From contig JAFSYD010000089.1 in the NCBI GenBank assembly GCA_017443685.1, positions 1 to 9,416 of the forward strand: a DNA stretch of 9,416 nt. The letters run 5' to 3'. The notes under the pieces are model-generated. The model had not been told where the DNA came from. It worked only from the letters and a program-made list of their open reading frames with translations, and made no database searches. Origin of the DNA: Lachnospiraceae bacterium. GTDB taxonomy: Bacteria; Bacillota; Clostridia; Lachnospirales; Lachnospiraceae. Below, one piece after another: positions 1 to 6,929 of the stretch; positions within the stretch are counted from its first letter, which is position 1; each line of letters starts with the position of its first letter. The position numbers and the translations under genes were made by a program.

Positions 1-935
1 CCGGTGTCAAAGACGAAAAGGTCATGGAAAAGTACTATAAAGTCAAGTACGGTTACGATATGTCATGGGAGTCGTATGACGATTACCGCACATACAGCAA
101 CGGCTATTACGCGGTAGCGACCGGCGATGTGTGGAGCTATATCAAGGCGGACGGGACGTCCTCGAAGGTGCAGACGCTTACCTTTGCGTCAAGCGCCGGG
201 GAGAACGGCACCCGCGTGATGTGCGGCGAAGAGGGCGGCGAGCTCGTGGACGCGGACGACGTGATCCTCGGGCGGATTGATTTCGTTCCGGAGGACGCGG
301 CGCTTTACGCGGAAGGCTTTGTAGCACTGTCGCAGGGAGGTAAGTATCAGGTATACAATTCCCTGGGCGATGCGGTCTTCGGAGATTATACGGATTGCGG
401 CGCGTTCTGTGAGGGCGAGCTTGCGGTGGAAGACAGCAGCGGCTGGCATTTCGTGGATTATGAGGGTAACCCCATTCCCGAGACACCGGGTTATTCGGAC
501 ATCGTGCTGAACTTCCGCGGTATGCATATTTTCGGAGATGTGATGACGGCGGCGAAGGGAGATAAATACGCGCTTTTCAACAAGAAGGGCGAACAGATTG
601 GGGATTTCACCTGTGACGGGATGGATGCGTATCATGGCGAGGCGATCGCGTACCAGTCCGGCGGCAAATGGGGCTTTGTAAATGAGAAGGGAGAGGTCAT
701 CATCGAGCCGCAGTATGAGGATGCGCAGAGCTTTTCGAACGGACTTGCGGCTGTATGCGTCGGCGGCAAATGGGGATTTATCGATACGGACGGTACCATG
801 GTCATCGAGCCGCAGTTTGGTGATGCGGATTACTTTTCGGATCAGGGGTGCTGCATGGTACTGAACGAGAGCGGCAAATATCAGTTATTGAAGCTTCATG
901 TATGGAACCGCGGGATCGGGGGTCTGCTCGGATGA
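1..935 (+). CDS. WG-repeat protein, 5' end cut by window edge
   Basis: The reading frame is open from the left edge (first full codon at base 3) to TGA at 933-935. The first ATG, at 24, has only an AAAGG two bases upstream, too close for a normal ribosome binding site, so I treat the gene as partial. Counted from that ATG, the C-terminal half holds two clear WG repeats, K-W-G-F at residues 215-218 and 249-252. Each is followed by a turn (NEKGE, DTDGT) and then by V-I-I-E-P-Q-Y or M-V-I-E-P-Q-F, with a period of about 34 residues. Several degenerate copies come before and after (GGKYQVYNSLGD, SGWHFVDYEGNP, GDKYALFNKKGE, SGKYQLLKL), so nearly all of the visible protein is repeat. WG repeats form beta-rich folds thought to bind partners or ligands; no enzyme motif is visible. 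The missing N-terminus may carry a signal peptide or membrane anchor. The stop overlaps the next gene's start (ATGA), so the two are probably translationally coupled. Confidence 0.85.
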   Translation, partial: GVKDEKVMEKYYKVKYGYDMSWESYDDYRTYSNGYYAVATGDVWSYIKADGTSSKVQTLTFASSAGENGTRVMCGEEGGELVDADDVILGRIDFVPEDAALYAEGFVALSQGGKYQVYNSLGDAVFGDYTDCGAFCEGELAVEDSSGWHFVDYEGNPIPETPGYSDIVLNFRGMHIFGDVMTAAKGDKYALFNKKGEQIGDFTCDGMDAYHGEAIAYQSGGKWGFVNEKGEVIIEPQYEDAQSFSNGLAAVCVGGKWGFIDTDGTMVIEPQFGDADYFSDQGCCMVLNESGKYQLLKLHVWNRGIGGLLG

Positions 936-1606
936 AAGGATGGAAGGAAAACAACCTTAAATCAGAGCGCGGCGCGATCATGCTCGAGGCGGTATTCGGG
1001 ATACTGGCGAGTCTGTTTACGCTGCTCTTTTTGCTGAGCTTCGGGTTTTACCTGTACCAGAGGTCGGTAGAACGCATCATTGCAAGAAACATTGTGGAAG
1101 ATTACGCGGCTTCTTTTCGCTATCCGGGGAAGACGGATATGAGTACGATGTCAAAGGCGGACATCCTGTCGCAGAACAGATACCTGTATTACTCGGATAA
1201 CTACGGTATGTACCAGGCGAAGGGAAATCTGATGCTGGAGATCGGAAAAGGCAGTATCAGTGCGACCAACTTGGAACAGGAGAGAGCGGCTGCATACGGG
1301 TATAAGAATTATTATACCGATGAGATCGGAAGACGGCACTATGGGTTTCAGATGAAAGGCCAATATAATTTCCTGCTGGGCGGTATCCTTCGGTATGCCG
1401 GTCTATCCCGTTCGGGCGGTGTGACGTCAGTGGGAGAACGATCGATCGCCAATGCGGAGGGGTCGGATATTTTGGAATATATCAGTATGGTCCGTATGAC
1501 GCAGCTTGCCGAGCAGAGGATGGAACATCCGAGGAACGGCAAGACCGATAATGACTTTGTCCGCAGTACGGATAAAGTGCTGACCTTGATTGACAGATTG
1601 TATTGA
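932..1606 (+). CDS. TadE-like pseudopilin (Tad/Flp pilus type)
   Basis: This predicted protein of 224 residues starts at the ATG of an ATGA overlap with the WG-repeat gene. An upstream in-frame ATG at 848 would add 28 residues overlapping that gene and is less likely. The N-terminus is short and charged and runs into E-R-G-A-I-M-L-E (residues 12-19), then a hydrophobic segment at about 20-42. Gly14 with Glu at +5 (E19) fits the class III (type IV prepilin) cleavage pattern used by TadE and TadF pseudopilins. After the membrane helix comes a soluble, externally facing region with many Tyr and Arg residues and no recognised enzyme motif. In Tad systems such proteins are membrane-anchored minor components needed for pilus assembly. 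The next gene starts 22 nt downstream. The call rests on N-terminal architecture and on a second TadE-like gene two positions on. The C-terminal 160 residues are not recognised. Confidence 0.72.
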   Translation: MKGWKENNLKSERGAIMLEAVFGILASLFTLLFLLSFGFYLYQRSVERIIARNIVEDYAASFRYPGKTDMSTMSKADILSQNRYLYYSDNYGMYQAKGNLMLEIGKGSISATNLEQERAAAYGYKNYYTDEIGRRHYGFQMKGQYNFLLGGILRYAGLSRSGGVTSVGERSIANAEGSDILEYISMVRMTQLAEQRMEHPRNGKTDNDFVRSTDKVLTLIDRLY

Positions 1607-1617
1607 GAAAGGATGCC

Positions 1618-1622
1618 GGAGG
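1618..1622 (+). promoter_or_regulatory. Ribosome binding site GGAGG setting a TTG start
   Basis: GGAGG lies six bases before TTG at 1629-1631, an ideal spacing. The longer in-frame alternative, TTG at 1590, lies inside the preceding gene and has no comparable site upstream. This favours the shorter product for the DUF5702-type gene. Confidence 0.7.
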
Positions 1623-1628
1623 TTCATT

Positions 1629-3425
1629 TTGGCTGAATTTTGGGAGAAAGTAAAAAGGATCAGATTCCGGCAGGCAGTAACGTCGGCAACGGGTGCCGTG
1701 ACGATCTACCTGCTTCTTGTGATGATACCGATGATGTCGATCGCCGTTACGCTGATCGAGGCGTCCCGGCTGCAGGGAGCGGCGGAATCCATGAAGGAGA
1801 TCATTGATGTATCGGCCTATGCGGCATTGGCGGATTATGACGAATTCGTGGATGAGCGTTTCGGTTTGTTATGCACGTCGCAGGAAAGTACGCCGGATGC
1901 GCTGTTCGCGGATTATCTGAACACTAATGTAAAGACCATCGGTAAGAGTGTGACGGTCGGTGATGCCACGGCAGAGGGGGACTATGCGCTTTCGGATGCG
2001 GACATTCTGCGGCATCAGATTTTGGAGAGCGCCGGGATTTCTGTACCGACGGAGGCGGAATATAACGATTTTGACATGAATGACGTCATGGATAATGTGT
2101 TAAACGCGACGCAGGGTGCGCCGGCGGTACCGGGCGGCGGCGGAGGCGGCGGCTACGGCGGAGGCATGTATTTCGGTCCGATCGTGGGGGTGATCGAGCT
2201 GGCAGATGCGGTGACAAAACAGCAGATCCTGTATGACAACGCTTTAAACGGCGGGATCGGCGGAAGCGATCTGTATGCGGCGACCGGCGTTTCCGATGAG
2301 GCGGCGTCTCTGATTACCAAGATGAATGCCGTTGTCACCAGCGCAAACGGAAAGAAGGCTGTGATACGGAATGGGATTTCCGGTCTTCCGATCGAAGAGC
2401 TTCACGCAATGACTGCAGTTTTAGCGCTTCACATAGATGCGTCAAACTTTTTAAAAGAGGTGAAGCAAAAGGCGGATGAGATCCAGCCGAAGGTGAACCA
2501 ATATAAGGCGCTGCCTGAACGGGACCGCTTAGATAAGCTGATCACCTATGGTTACGGGGCCTACAATATGCCGAACCGGACGAACTGCCTGCAGGGGAAC
2601 AGTCTTTGGGGCTATGCATATAAGGATGCCTTTGACGCGGCGGGCGGCTCTGCGGCATCCTACCATAACATGGGCGGGAAGATTTCGAATGGGACGTCCA
2701 TTGGCACGTCCGGCGGATCGGGCGGCTTTAAGGGCGCCGCGCTGGAATATCTGGCGGTGGGAGCGGGCAGCGAGCAGTACAATCAGGCGTACGCCTTTTA
2801 TGACCTGCTTTGCTTACGCATGGCGCTGAATTATAATCCGGTTATGTCGAAATGTTCTTCGATCGCGAGTAAATCCGGTCCGGGAAAGACGATTGCGTTT
2901 GCCACGCTTCTGATCACGGAATCCTATTATGATGTGATGCTGCTGTTAAGCGGGAAGGATGTTCCGGTCTTCAAGGAGAGCCTGTATGTCACATCGGGGA
3001 CAGGGCAGGGCAACTTAAACGCAAAGGCAGATGGCGTGTATGGGATCAGCGGGATCCGCGGTTATGCACAGACCGTCTGCGGCGGCGGTTTTCCTGCCGG
3101 GAGTGCAGCCGGCTCCGGTTTGACACCTGATCGAAACGATCCGAGGGAGAGTGTTTCGGATTCGCCAATCACCTACAATGAGTATCTGATGCTTTATATG
3201 ATACTGTATGGCTCGGAGCAGCAGTATATGGCACGCCTGCAGAATCTGATCCAGGCGGAGGCAAAAAAGGCACACGCGGGCGAATATGCTTTTTCCCTCG
3301 AGCAGGCGTATACCTATATCAATACGGATGTTGATTATTCACTCAACCCGCTTTTTGGCTTAAACGGCTTATCGGGCGGTACGGGCGCGTTCCCGGCACA
3401 CAGACAGCAGTGGTTCGGGTATTAA
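1629..3425 (+). CDS. DUF5702-type envelope protein of the Tad-like cluster
   Basis: This predicted protein of 598 residues starts at TTG 1629, chosen because GGAGG sits six bases upstream; TTG at 1590 would add 13 residues. A basic N-terminus (K-V-K-R-I-R-F-R) precedes T-G-A-V-T-I-Y and one hydrophobic helix at about 24-43, then E-A-S-R-L-Q-G-A. The arrangement resembles a prepilin-type anchor (G22 then A23), but +5 is Tyr27 instead of Glu, so cleavage is uncertain. The remainder should be outside the membrane. It includes a Gly-rich loop at 168-182 (seven Gly, Tyr, three Gly), a predicted helical part near 424-450 containing E-S-Y-Y-D-V-M-L-L-L-S-G-K, and Y-N-E-Y-L-M-L-Y-M-I-L-Y-G at 516-528 leading to L-Q-N-L-I-Q. 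From memory, the last two patterns are typical of DUF5702 proteins, which sit among TadE-like genes in Clostridia. Its role is unknown; a TadG-like pilus-associated or surface function is inferred from neighbours. The next gene follows after 12 nt. Confidence 0.7.
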   Translation: MAEFWEKVKRIRFRQAVTSATGAVTIYLLLVMIPMMSIAVTLIEASRLQGAAESMKEIIDVSAYAALADYDEFVDERFGLLCTSQESTPDALFADYLNTNVKTIGKSVTVGDATAEGDYALSDADILRHQILESAGISVPTEAEYNDFDMNDVMDNVLNATQGAPAVPGGGGGGGYGGGMYFGPIVGVIELADAVTKQQILYDNALNGGIGGSDLYAATGVSDEAASLITKMNAVVTSANGKKAVIRNGISGLPIEELHAMTAVLALHIDASNFLKEVKQKADEIQPKVNQYKALPERDRLDKLITYGYGAYNMPNRTNCLQGNSLWGYAYKDAFDAAGGSAASYHNMGGKISNGTSIGTSGGSGGFKGAALEYLAVGAGSEQYNQAYAFYDLLCLRMALNYNPVMSKCSSIASKSGPGKTIAFATLLITESYYDVMLLLSGKDVPVFKESLYVTSGTGQGNLNAKADGVYGISGIRGYAQTVCGGGFPAGSAAGSGLTPDRNDPRESVSDSPITYNEYLMLYMILYGSEQQYMARLQNLIQAEAKKAHAGEYAFSLEQAYTYINTDVDYSLNPLFGLNGLSGGTGAFPAHRQQWFGY

Positions 3426-3437
3426 GGAGAAGATCAT

Positions 3438-4010
3438 ATGAAGGAAAAGCTTAACGAACGCGGTTCCATCACCTTAGAAACGGGAATCGTGCTGCCGATC
3501 TTCATTTTAATATTTTTATTCATCTATGGTCTGTTTTCCGTTTTTTCCGCACAGAACGCGATCACGCACGCGCTTTTGCAGACGGCGAAAAGCATGTCCT
3601 TAGATCCGTATTCATCGGAGCGGATCGATCCGGAGAAGGATTGGGAGAAGAACTTTTATTACAAGTTGAGCGGGAAGAAAGGCTGTTGGGTCAATTTTAA
3701 CGGGGACGGGGGGCGTCAATGGTTTGTCGGTACGCCGCTGGATTGGTCAGGGGCTGATATAGGCGAGGCCGAGGATGTTTGCCGGGAACGGTTTGTCAAC
3801 TTTTTTGCGAACGGCTATACGGATACCGCGGAGCAGACCCTAAAATCCATGCGTGTGGTCGGCGGCTTAAACGGCATTGATTTTGACGTGGCGATCGACG
3901 GGGATGATATGACGCTGACCGCTACCTATACGTTAAAGTATTGGTTCGACCGCTACGGGATGGGACAGATTCCGATGCAGCAGACGGTGAAGACCAGATT
4001 GTGGAGATGA
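3438..4010 (+). CDS. TadE-like pseudopilin, second copy
   Basis: This protein of 190 residues starts at ATG 3438, with AAGGAG at 3424-3429, eight bases upstream and overlapping the previous stop. The N-terminus carries N-E-R-G-S-I-T-L-E-T-G (residues 6-16) followed by a strongly hydrophobic helix at about 17-36 that begins I-V-L-P. Gly9 with Glu14 at +5 matches the prepilin-peptidase (class III) pattern and the TadE family N-terminus more closely than the first TadE-like protein does. The mature domain contains W and Y residues, a single D-D-M-T-L-T-A-T-Y-T-L-K-Y strand-like stretch near the end, and a basic C-terminus. It is probably membrane-anchored and exposed outside, taking part in assembly of a Tad/Flp-like pilus. 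It is not obviously a recent duplicate of the gene at 932: similarity is limited to the N-terminal motif. A 90-nt spacer separates it from the signalling genes. Confidence 0.8.
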   Translation: MKEKLNERGSITLETGIVLPIFILIFLFIYGLFSVFSAQNAITHALLQTAKSMSLDPYSSERIDPEKDWEKNFYYKLSGKKGCWVNFNGDGGRQWFVGTPLDWSGADIGEAEDVCRERFVNFFANGYTDTAEQTLKSMRVVGGLNGIDFDVAIDGDDMTLTATYTLKYWFDRYGMGQIPMQQTVKTRLWR

Positions 4011-4100
4011 TTCACATTATGTTGACAGGAGAACGGCCGTGCGTGCCGTTTTCATATATAAAATGATGCGCGATGTGCGCGCGTCGGAAGGAGAAAGACT
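4011..4100 (+). promoter_or_regulatory. Spacer with hairpin and T run, possible attenuator
   Basis: This is the largest gap inside the rightward gene cluster. AACGGC (4032-4037) can pair with GCCGTT (4045-4050) around a seven-base loop, and the T run ends at 4052, giving a weak terminator-like structure. An AT-rich stretch (4051-4064) follows, then GCGC/GCGC complementarity (4068-4071 and 4077-4080), then AAGGAG at 4088-4093 serving the ATG at 4101. It could attenuate transcription or protect an RNA end between the pilus-type and signalling genes. The stem is only six base pairs, so this is tentative. Confidence 0.35.
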
Positions 4101-6071
4101 ATGAATTTCAGCTACGAAAACCAGGGCTCGTCAACCTATCTTGTGTACACGGCAGGAGCCGACGAAGAACTGGATTCCATGACGCTCGGGATGCTGACCA
4201 ATAACGACATCAAGGGCTTAGCGGATACGGTGATGGTACAGATGGACGGTGTCCGTTACATCCGCTACAACGTGACGGCAAGGGTAACGATGCAGCAGCT
4301 GTTCTCCGGTATGGTGAACAAAAGGCAGCTCTTGGGCGTATTCGGCGGGATCGCTGACGCGTGGCAGCTCGTGGAAGAATACATGATCGATCCGGCGAGT
4401 ATCTTAATGGATCCGAATTACATTTTTGTCAATGCGGTCAACGGAGAGGTAAGCCTTGTCTGTCTGCCGATCGTAACGGACAATCCGCCGACGGACATCC
4501 TTTTCTTCCTGAAAAACACCGTGGCGAACACGAAGTTTGATACCTCTGAGGGCGGGGACTATGTAGTCAACCTGATGAATTATGTCAACAGCATGACGGA
4601 GTTCTCACCGGTGGGCTTTAAGGAGTTTCTGGAGTCGATGAGCGGCAGGGCGGCGAGTGCGCCGAAGCCGCATTTTGAGCCGAAACCGGCGCCGCAGTTT
4701 GAGGTCCCGCCGGTAAACCCGCAGCCTGCACCGGCACCGCAGCCGGCTGCTTTTGGCGGGAGACAGGGGATGCCGCAGGGCGGCTCGTTCGGCGGAGCGT
4801 CACAGGGCAGTTCGTTTGGCGGAGCACAGGGGTCGACGTCGTTTGGCGGGGCCACACAGGGGAGTGCATTTGGCACGCCGCAGAGCGGCTCGTTCGGTGG
4901 ACCGCAGGGCAATTCGTTCGGCGGATCGCAGGGCAGTTCGTTCGGTGCACCGCAGGGCGGACAGATCCCGCCTTCACCGGCGTCGTTTGGCGGTGGTTCG
5001 ACGGGGAACCTGGGGAATGCTTCCTTTGCAATCCCGGGAGCCGCGCCCGCGCAGGAGGTGCCCGAAGCGCCGCAGGTGGACGCGAACGGCAAGCCCATCA
5101 GCTTTATGTATCTGATGCAGCATTACAATAAAGAAAATGCCGCACAGTATAAGGCGCAGAAGAATTTGAAAAAGCAGGCGGAGAAGGAAGCGAAGGCAGC
5201 CAAAGCCGCCCGGAAGCAGGCGGAAAAGGAAGCCAAAAAGGCGGCCAAGGCGGCGAAGAAGGGCAAGGGGACACCCGAGCCACAGATGTCGGTGCCGCCG
5301 CAGGACGACGGGTTTGGCGCGCCGATGTTTGACGTGCCCCCGCAGGGGATGCAGCCGTCCGGTGCAGCGGGCATGCCGGGCGCGGCCGCGATGGTGCCGC
5401 AGACGCCGCCGCCGGCAGTCGTTGAGGACCAGGCGCCGGTTATGCCGGGGATGTCTCCGGCAGGGGCGCATGTTATGCCGCAGGACGGAGCATTTGATGG
5501 GGCAGCACAGGGCACCGGGATGGCACCGGGTGGATCCCTGACGGACGGGGCTTTCGTTTCGGAGGTGCCGCCGCAGGATGGACAGATGCGGACGCCCGGA
5601 ATGCCGCAGGCGGAGGATCAGGGGATCCTGCAGCCGCAGGGTGCGTTTGAAAGCTCGAACATTGCGAATGTGGGCGTCATTCTGCCGGCACCGGCTGTCG
5701 ATTACGACGACGATGATGAGGACGAGGATGAGCTGACCGTCATCTTAAGCGAGGATATGAACCTCGACGCCGCAAAGGCCGAACCTTACATCGTAAGGAA
5801 GAAGACCGGAGAGAAGATTCCGGTCAGCCAGGGTATCTTCAAGATGGGACGGCAGAAATCCACCACGGATTACTGCATTTCCGACAACAAGGCCATCGGG
5901 CGCGTCCACGCATCCATCCTGTTCCGCAACGGACAGTATTTTATCGTGGACAATGACTCGATGAACCATACATTCGTCGAGGGCTCCCAATTGGAAAGCA
6001 ACGCGGAGTGCGAATTAAAGGACGGAACGAAGTTTGCGCTGGCGAATGAGCCGTTTGAGTTTCATGTATAA
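4101..6071 (+). CDS. DUF6382 and FHA domain adaptor protein
   Basis: This protein of 656 residues starts at ATG 4101 (AAGGAG seven bases upstream). Residues 1 to about 170 form a globular region resembling DUF6382 (begins N-F-S-Y-E-N-Q-G-S; later M-D-P-N-Y-I-F-V-N). A long low-complexity linker follows: Pro-rich (about 190-220), an octapeptide repeat (227-285), a Y-L-M-Q-H-Y-N-K-E-N island (337-346), a Lys/Ala/Glu helix or coiled coil (350-390), and a Pro/Met/Gly-rich stretch (about 395-530). Then come an acidic run (534-544), the motif ELTVILSEDM (544-553) and a C-terminal FHA domain (about 563-656). FHA landmarks are G583-R584, R601-V602-H603 and S620-M621-N622-H623-T624. FHA domains bind phosphothreonine peptides. 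Two positions are unusual: Gly600 where Ser is normal in S-R-x-H, and His623/Glu627 in the N-G-T-x-V-N-G turn. No membrane segment is visible, so it is probably a cytoplasmic scaffold. PP2C and kinase genes follow directly, suggesting it is their substrate or reader. Confidence 0.87.
   Translation: MNFSYENQGSSTYLVYTAGADEELDSMTLGMLTNNDIKGLADTVMVQMDGVRYIRYNVTARVTMQQLFSGMVNKRQLLGVFGGIADAWQLVEEYMIDPASILMDPNYIFVNAVNGEVSLVCLPIVTDNPPTDILFFLKNTVANTKFDTSEGGDYVVNLMNYVNSMTEFSPVGFKEFLESMSGRAASAPKPHFEPKPAPQFEVPPVNPQPAPAPQPAAFGGRQGMPQGGSFGGASQGSSFGGAQGSTSFGGATQGSAFGTPQSGSFGGPQGNSFGGSQGSSFGAPQGGQIPPSPASFGGGSTGNLGNASFAIPGAAPAQEVPEAPQVDANGKPISFMYLMQHYNKENAAQYKAQKNLKKQAEKEAKAAKAARKQAEKEAKKAAKAAKKGKGTPEPQMSVPPQDDGFGAPMFDVPPQGMQPSGAAGMPGAAAMVPQTPPPAVVEDQAPVMPGMSPAGAHVMPQDGAFDGAAQGTGMAPGGSLTDGAFVSEVPPQDGQMRTPGMPQAEDQGILQPQGAFESSNIANVGVILPAPAVDYDDDDEDEDELTVILSEDMNLDAAKAEPYIVRKKTGEKIPVSQGIFKMGRQKSTTDYCISDNKAIGRVHASILFRNGQYFIVDNDSMNHTFVEGSQLESNAECELKDGTKFALANEPFEFHV
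4779..4955 (+). repeat. In-frame octapeptide tandem repeat, 24-nt period
   Basis: About seven degenerate copies of a G-S-x-F-G-G-x-Q unit occupy residues 227-285 of the FHA protein (for example GSSFGGAQ, GSAFGTPQ, GNSFGGSQ, GSSFGAPQ). Copies differ by small in-frame indels and by third-base changes, so the array is not freshly expanded. It forms part of a flexible linker. The long open frames on the opposite strand here come from this GC-rich repeat and are not genes. Confidence 0.85.
5730..5759 (+). other. ELTVILSEDM motif preceding the FHA domain
   Basis: This encodes residues 544-553 of the FHA protein, after the acidic run starting at D534. Thr546 is the candidate phospho-acceptor. It matches ELTVLLTPEM in the kinase at 7947-7976 in six of ten residues, and the other four include I/L, S/T and D/E pairs. 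Phosphorylation is an inference. Confidence 0.5.
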
Positions 6072-6085
6072 AGAGGGCAACCGAT

Positions 6086-6853
6086 ATGATTTTTCACGTA
6101 GCGGCGTGCAGTGATGTCGGGATCAAACGAAAGGTAAATCAGGACAGCTATTGGGTCAAGCAGTACGCAACACCCCTCGGTGATATGGTTATTGCGGTCG
6201 TCTGTGACGGCATGGGCGGACTTGAGCACGGCGAGATCGCATCCGCGACGGTCGTCCGGGCTTTCTGTGAATGGGCGGACCGGCGGTTACCGAATGCGCA
6301 GCCAAAGCTGTTTAATGAAGAGGAGATCAGTGAAGAGTGGGACGAGGTCATCGCGTTTCAAAATGATGCGCTGATGGATTACGGCGAGCAGAATCAGATG
6401 AAGCTCGGCACGACGCTGACCGCCCTGCTTTTGACACAGGATAAATATTTCATCGGACATGTCGGCGACAGCCGCTGCTATCGGATCACGGATCATGTGG
6501 AGCAGCTGACGCAGGATCATTCCTTTGTCGCGAGTCAGGTCGCGCTCGGTAATATGACCGAGGAGGAAGCGAAAGTGGACAAGCGGCGCAACGTGCTGTT
6601 ACAATGCGTGGGAGCGGTGGAGGAAGTGCATCCGCAGTATCTGAGCGGCGCACTCTCGCAGGAAACGGTATTTATGCTTTGCAGCGACGGCTTTCACCAT
6701 AATGTCGCGACGGAGGAACTGTTAGGATACTTAAGCCCCGCGGCGGCGAAGGATATGGCGCATTTTCAGATGAATGTCGAATTTCTGATCGAGATGGACA
6801 AGCAGAGGAAGGAAAAGGACAACATTACGTCCGTTGCGGTTGCGGCGCTGTAA
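6086..6853 (+). CDS. PP2C-family Ser/Thr protein phosphatase
   Basis: This protein of 255 residues starts at ATG 6086 (AGAGGG eight bases upstream), 14 nt after the FHA gene. The PP2C (PPM) signatures are present in order: V-N-Q-D with D20, C-D-G-M-G-G with D41, G-T-T-L-T-A-L-L-L and G-H-V-G-D-S-R-C-Y in the core, L-T-Q-D-H-S-F, C-S-D-G-F with D201, and D-N-I-T with D245. D20, D41, D201 and D245 are the expected metal-binding aspartates, so the enzyme should be active and Mn/Mg dependent. Length matches stand-alone bacterial PP2C enzymes of about 240-260 residues. There is no membrane segment, so it should be cytoplasmic. It probably removes phosphate from Ser/Thr residues modified by the kinase encoded 76 nt downstream, including the kinase itself and perhaps the FHA protein. 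I leave the symbol blank because this is the locus-specific phosphatase beside an FHA gene and not clearly the housekeeping PrpC/Stp. Confidence 0.95.
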   Translation: MIFHVAACSDVGIKRKVNQDSYWVKQYATPLGDMVIAVVCDGMGGLEHGEIASATVVRAFCEWADRRLPNAQPKLFNEEEISEEWDEVIAFQNDALMDYGEQNQMKLGTTLTALLLTQDKYFIGHVGDSRCYRITDHVEQLTQDHSFVASQVALGNMTEEEAKVDKRRNVLLQCVGAVEEVHPQYLSGALSQETVFMLCSDGFHHNVATEELLGYLSPAAAKDMAHFQMNVEFLIEMDKQRKEKDNITSVAVAAL

Positions 6854-6929
6854 GCGGAGGCGCCCGGCGCGCACGTTAAGCGCGTGCGTCCCGCGCAGCG
6901 GCATTTTTACATAAGCAGAGGAAAGATGG
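6854..6929 (+). promoter_or_regulatory. GC-rich spacer with hairpins and T run
   Basis: CGCACG (6870-6875) can pair with CGTGCG (6883-6888), and CCGC/GCGG (6891-6894 and 6898-6901) forms a short second stem followed by a five-T run within 6903-6907. The ribosome binding site of the kinase gene (AGAGGA, 6917-6922) comes after. The layout (GC stem, T run, then RBS) repeats that of the 4011-4100 spacer and may lower kinase expression relative to the phosphatase. No folding calculation supports this, and the second stem is short. Confidence 0.35.

Noticed and set aside
848..931. Upstream in-frame ATG extending the first TadE-like protein by 28 residues
   Set aside because: It lies wholly inside the WG-repeat gene, gives a charged extension unlike a prepilin leader, and the ATGA overlap start at 932 places the cleavage motif properly near the N-terminus.
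1590..1628. TTG at 1590 as start of the DUF5702-type gene
   Set aside because: It overlaps the preceding gene and lacks a good ribosome binding site, whereas TTG 1629 has GGAGG six bases upstream.
4022..4064. Possible sigma-A promoter: TTGACA at 4022-4027 with TATAAA at 4057-4062
   Set aside because: The spacing is 29 bases, far from 17, and no acceptable -10 box occurs at the right distance.
4580..5515. Long open frames on the minus strand and in another plus frame, opposite the FHA protein linker
   Set aside because: They are Pro/Cys/Arg-rich, mirror the Gly/Pro/Gln repeats of the real gene, and lack ribosome binding sites and family signatures.
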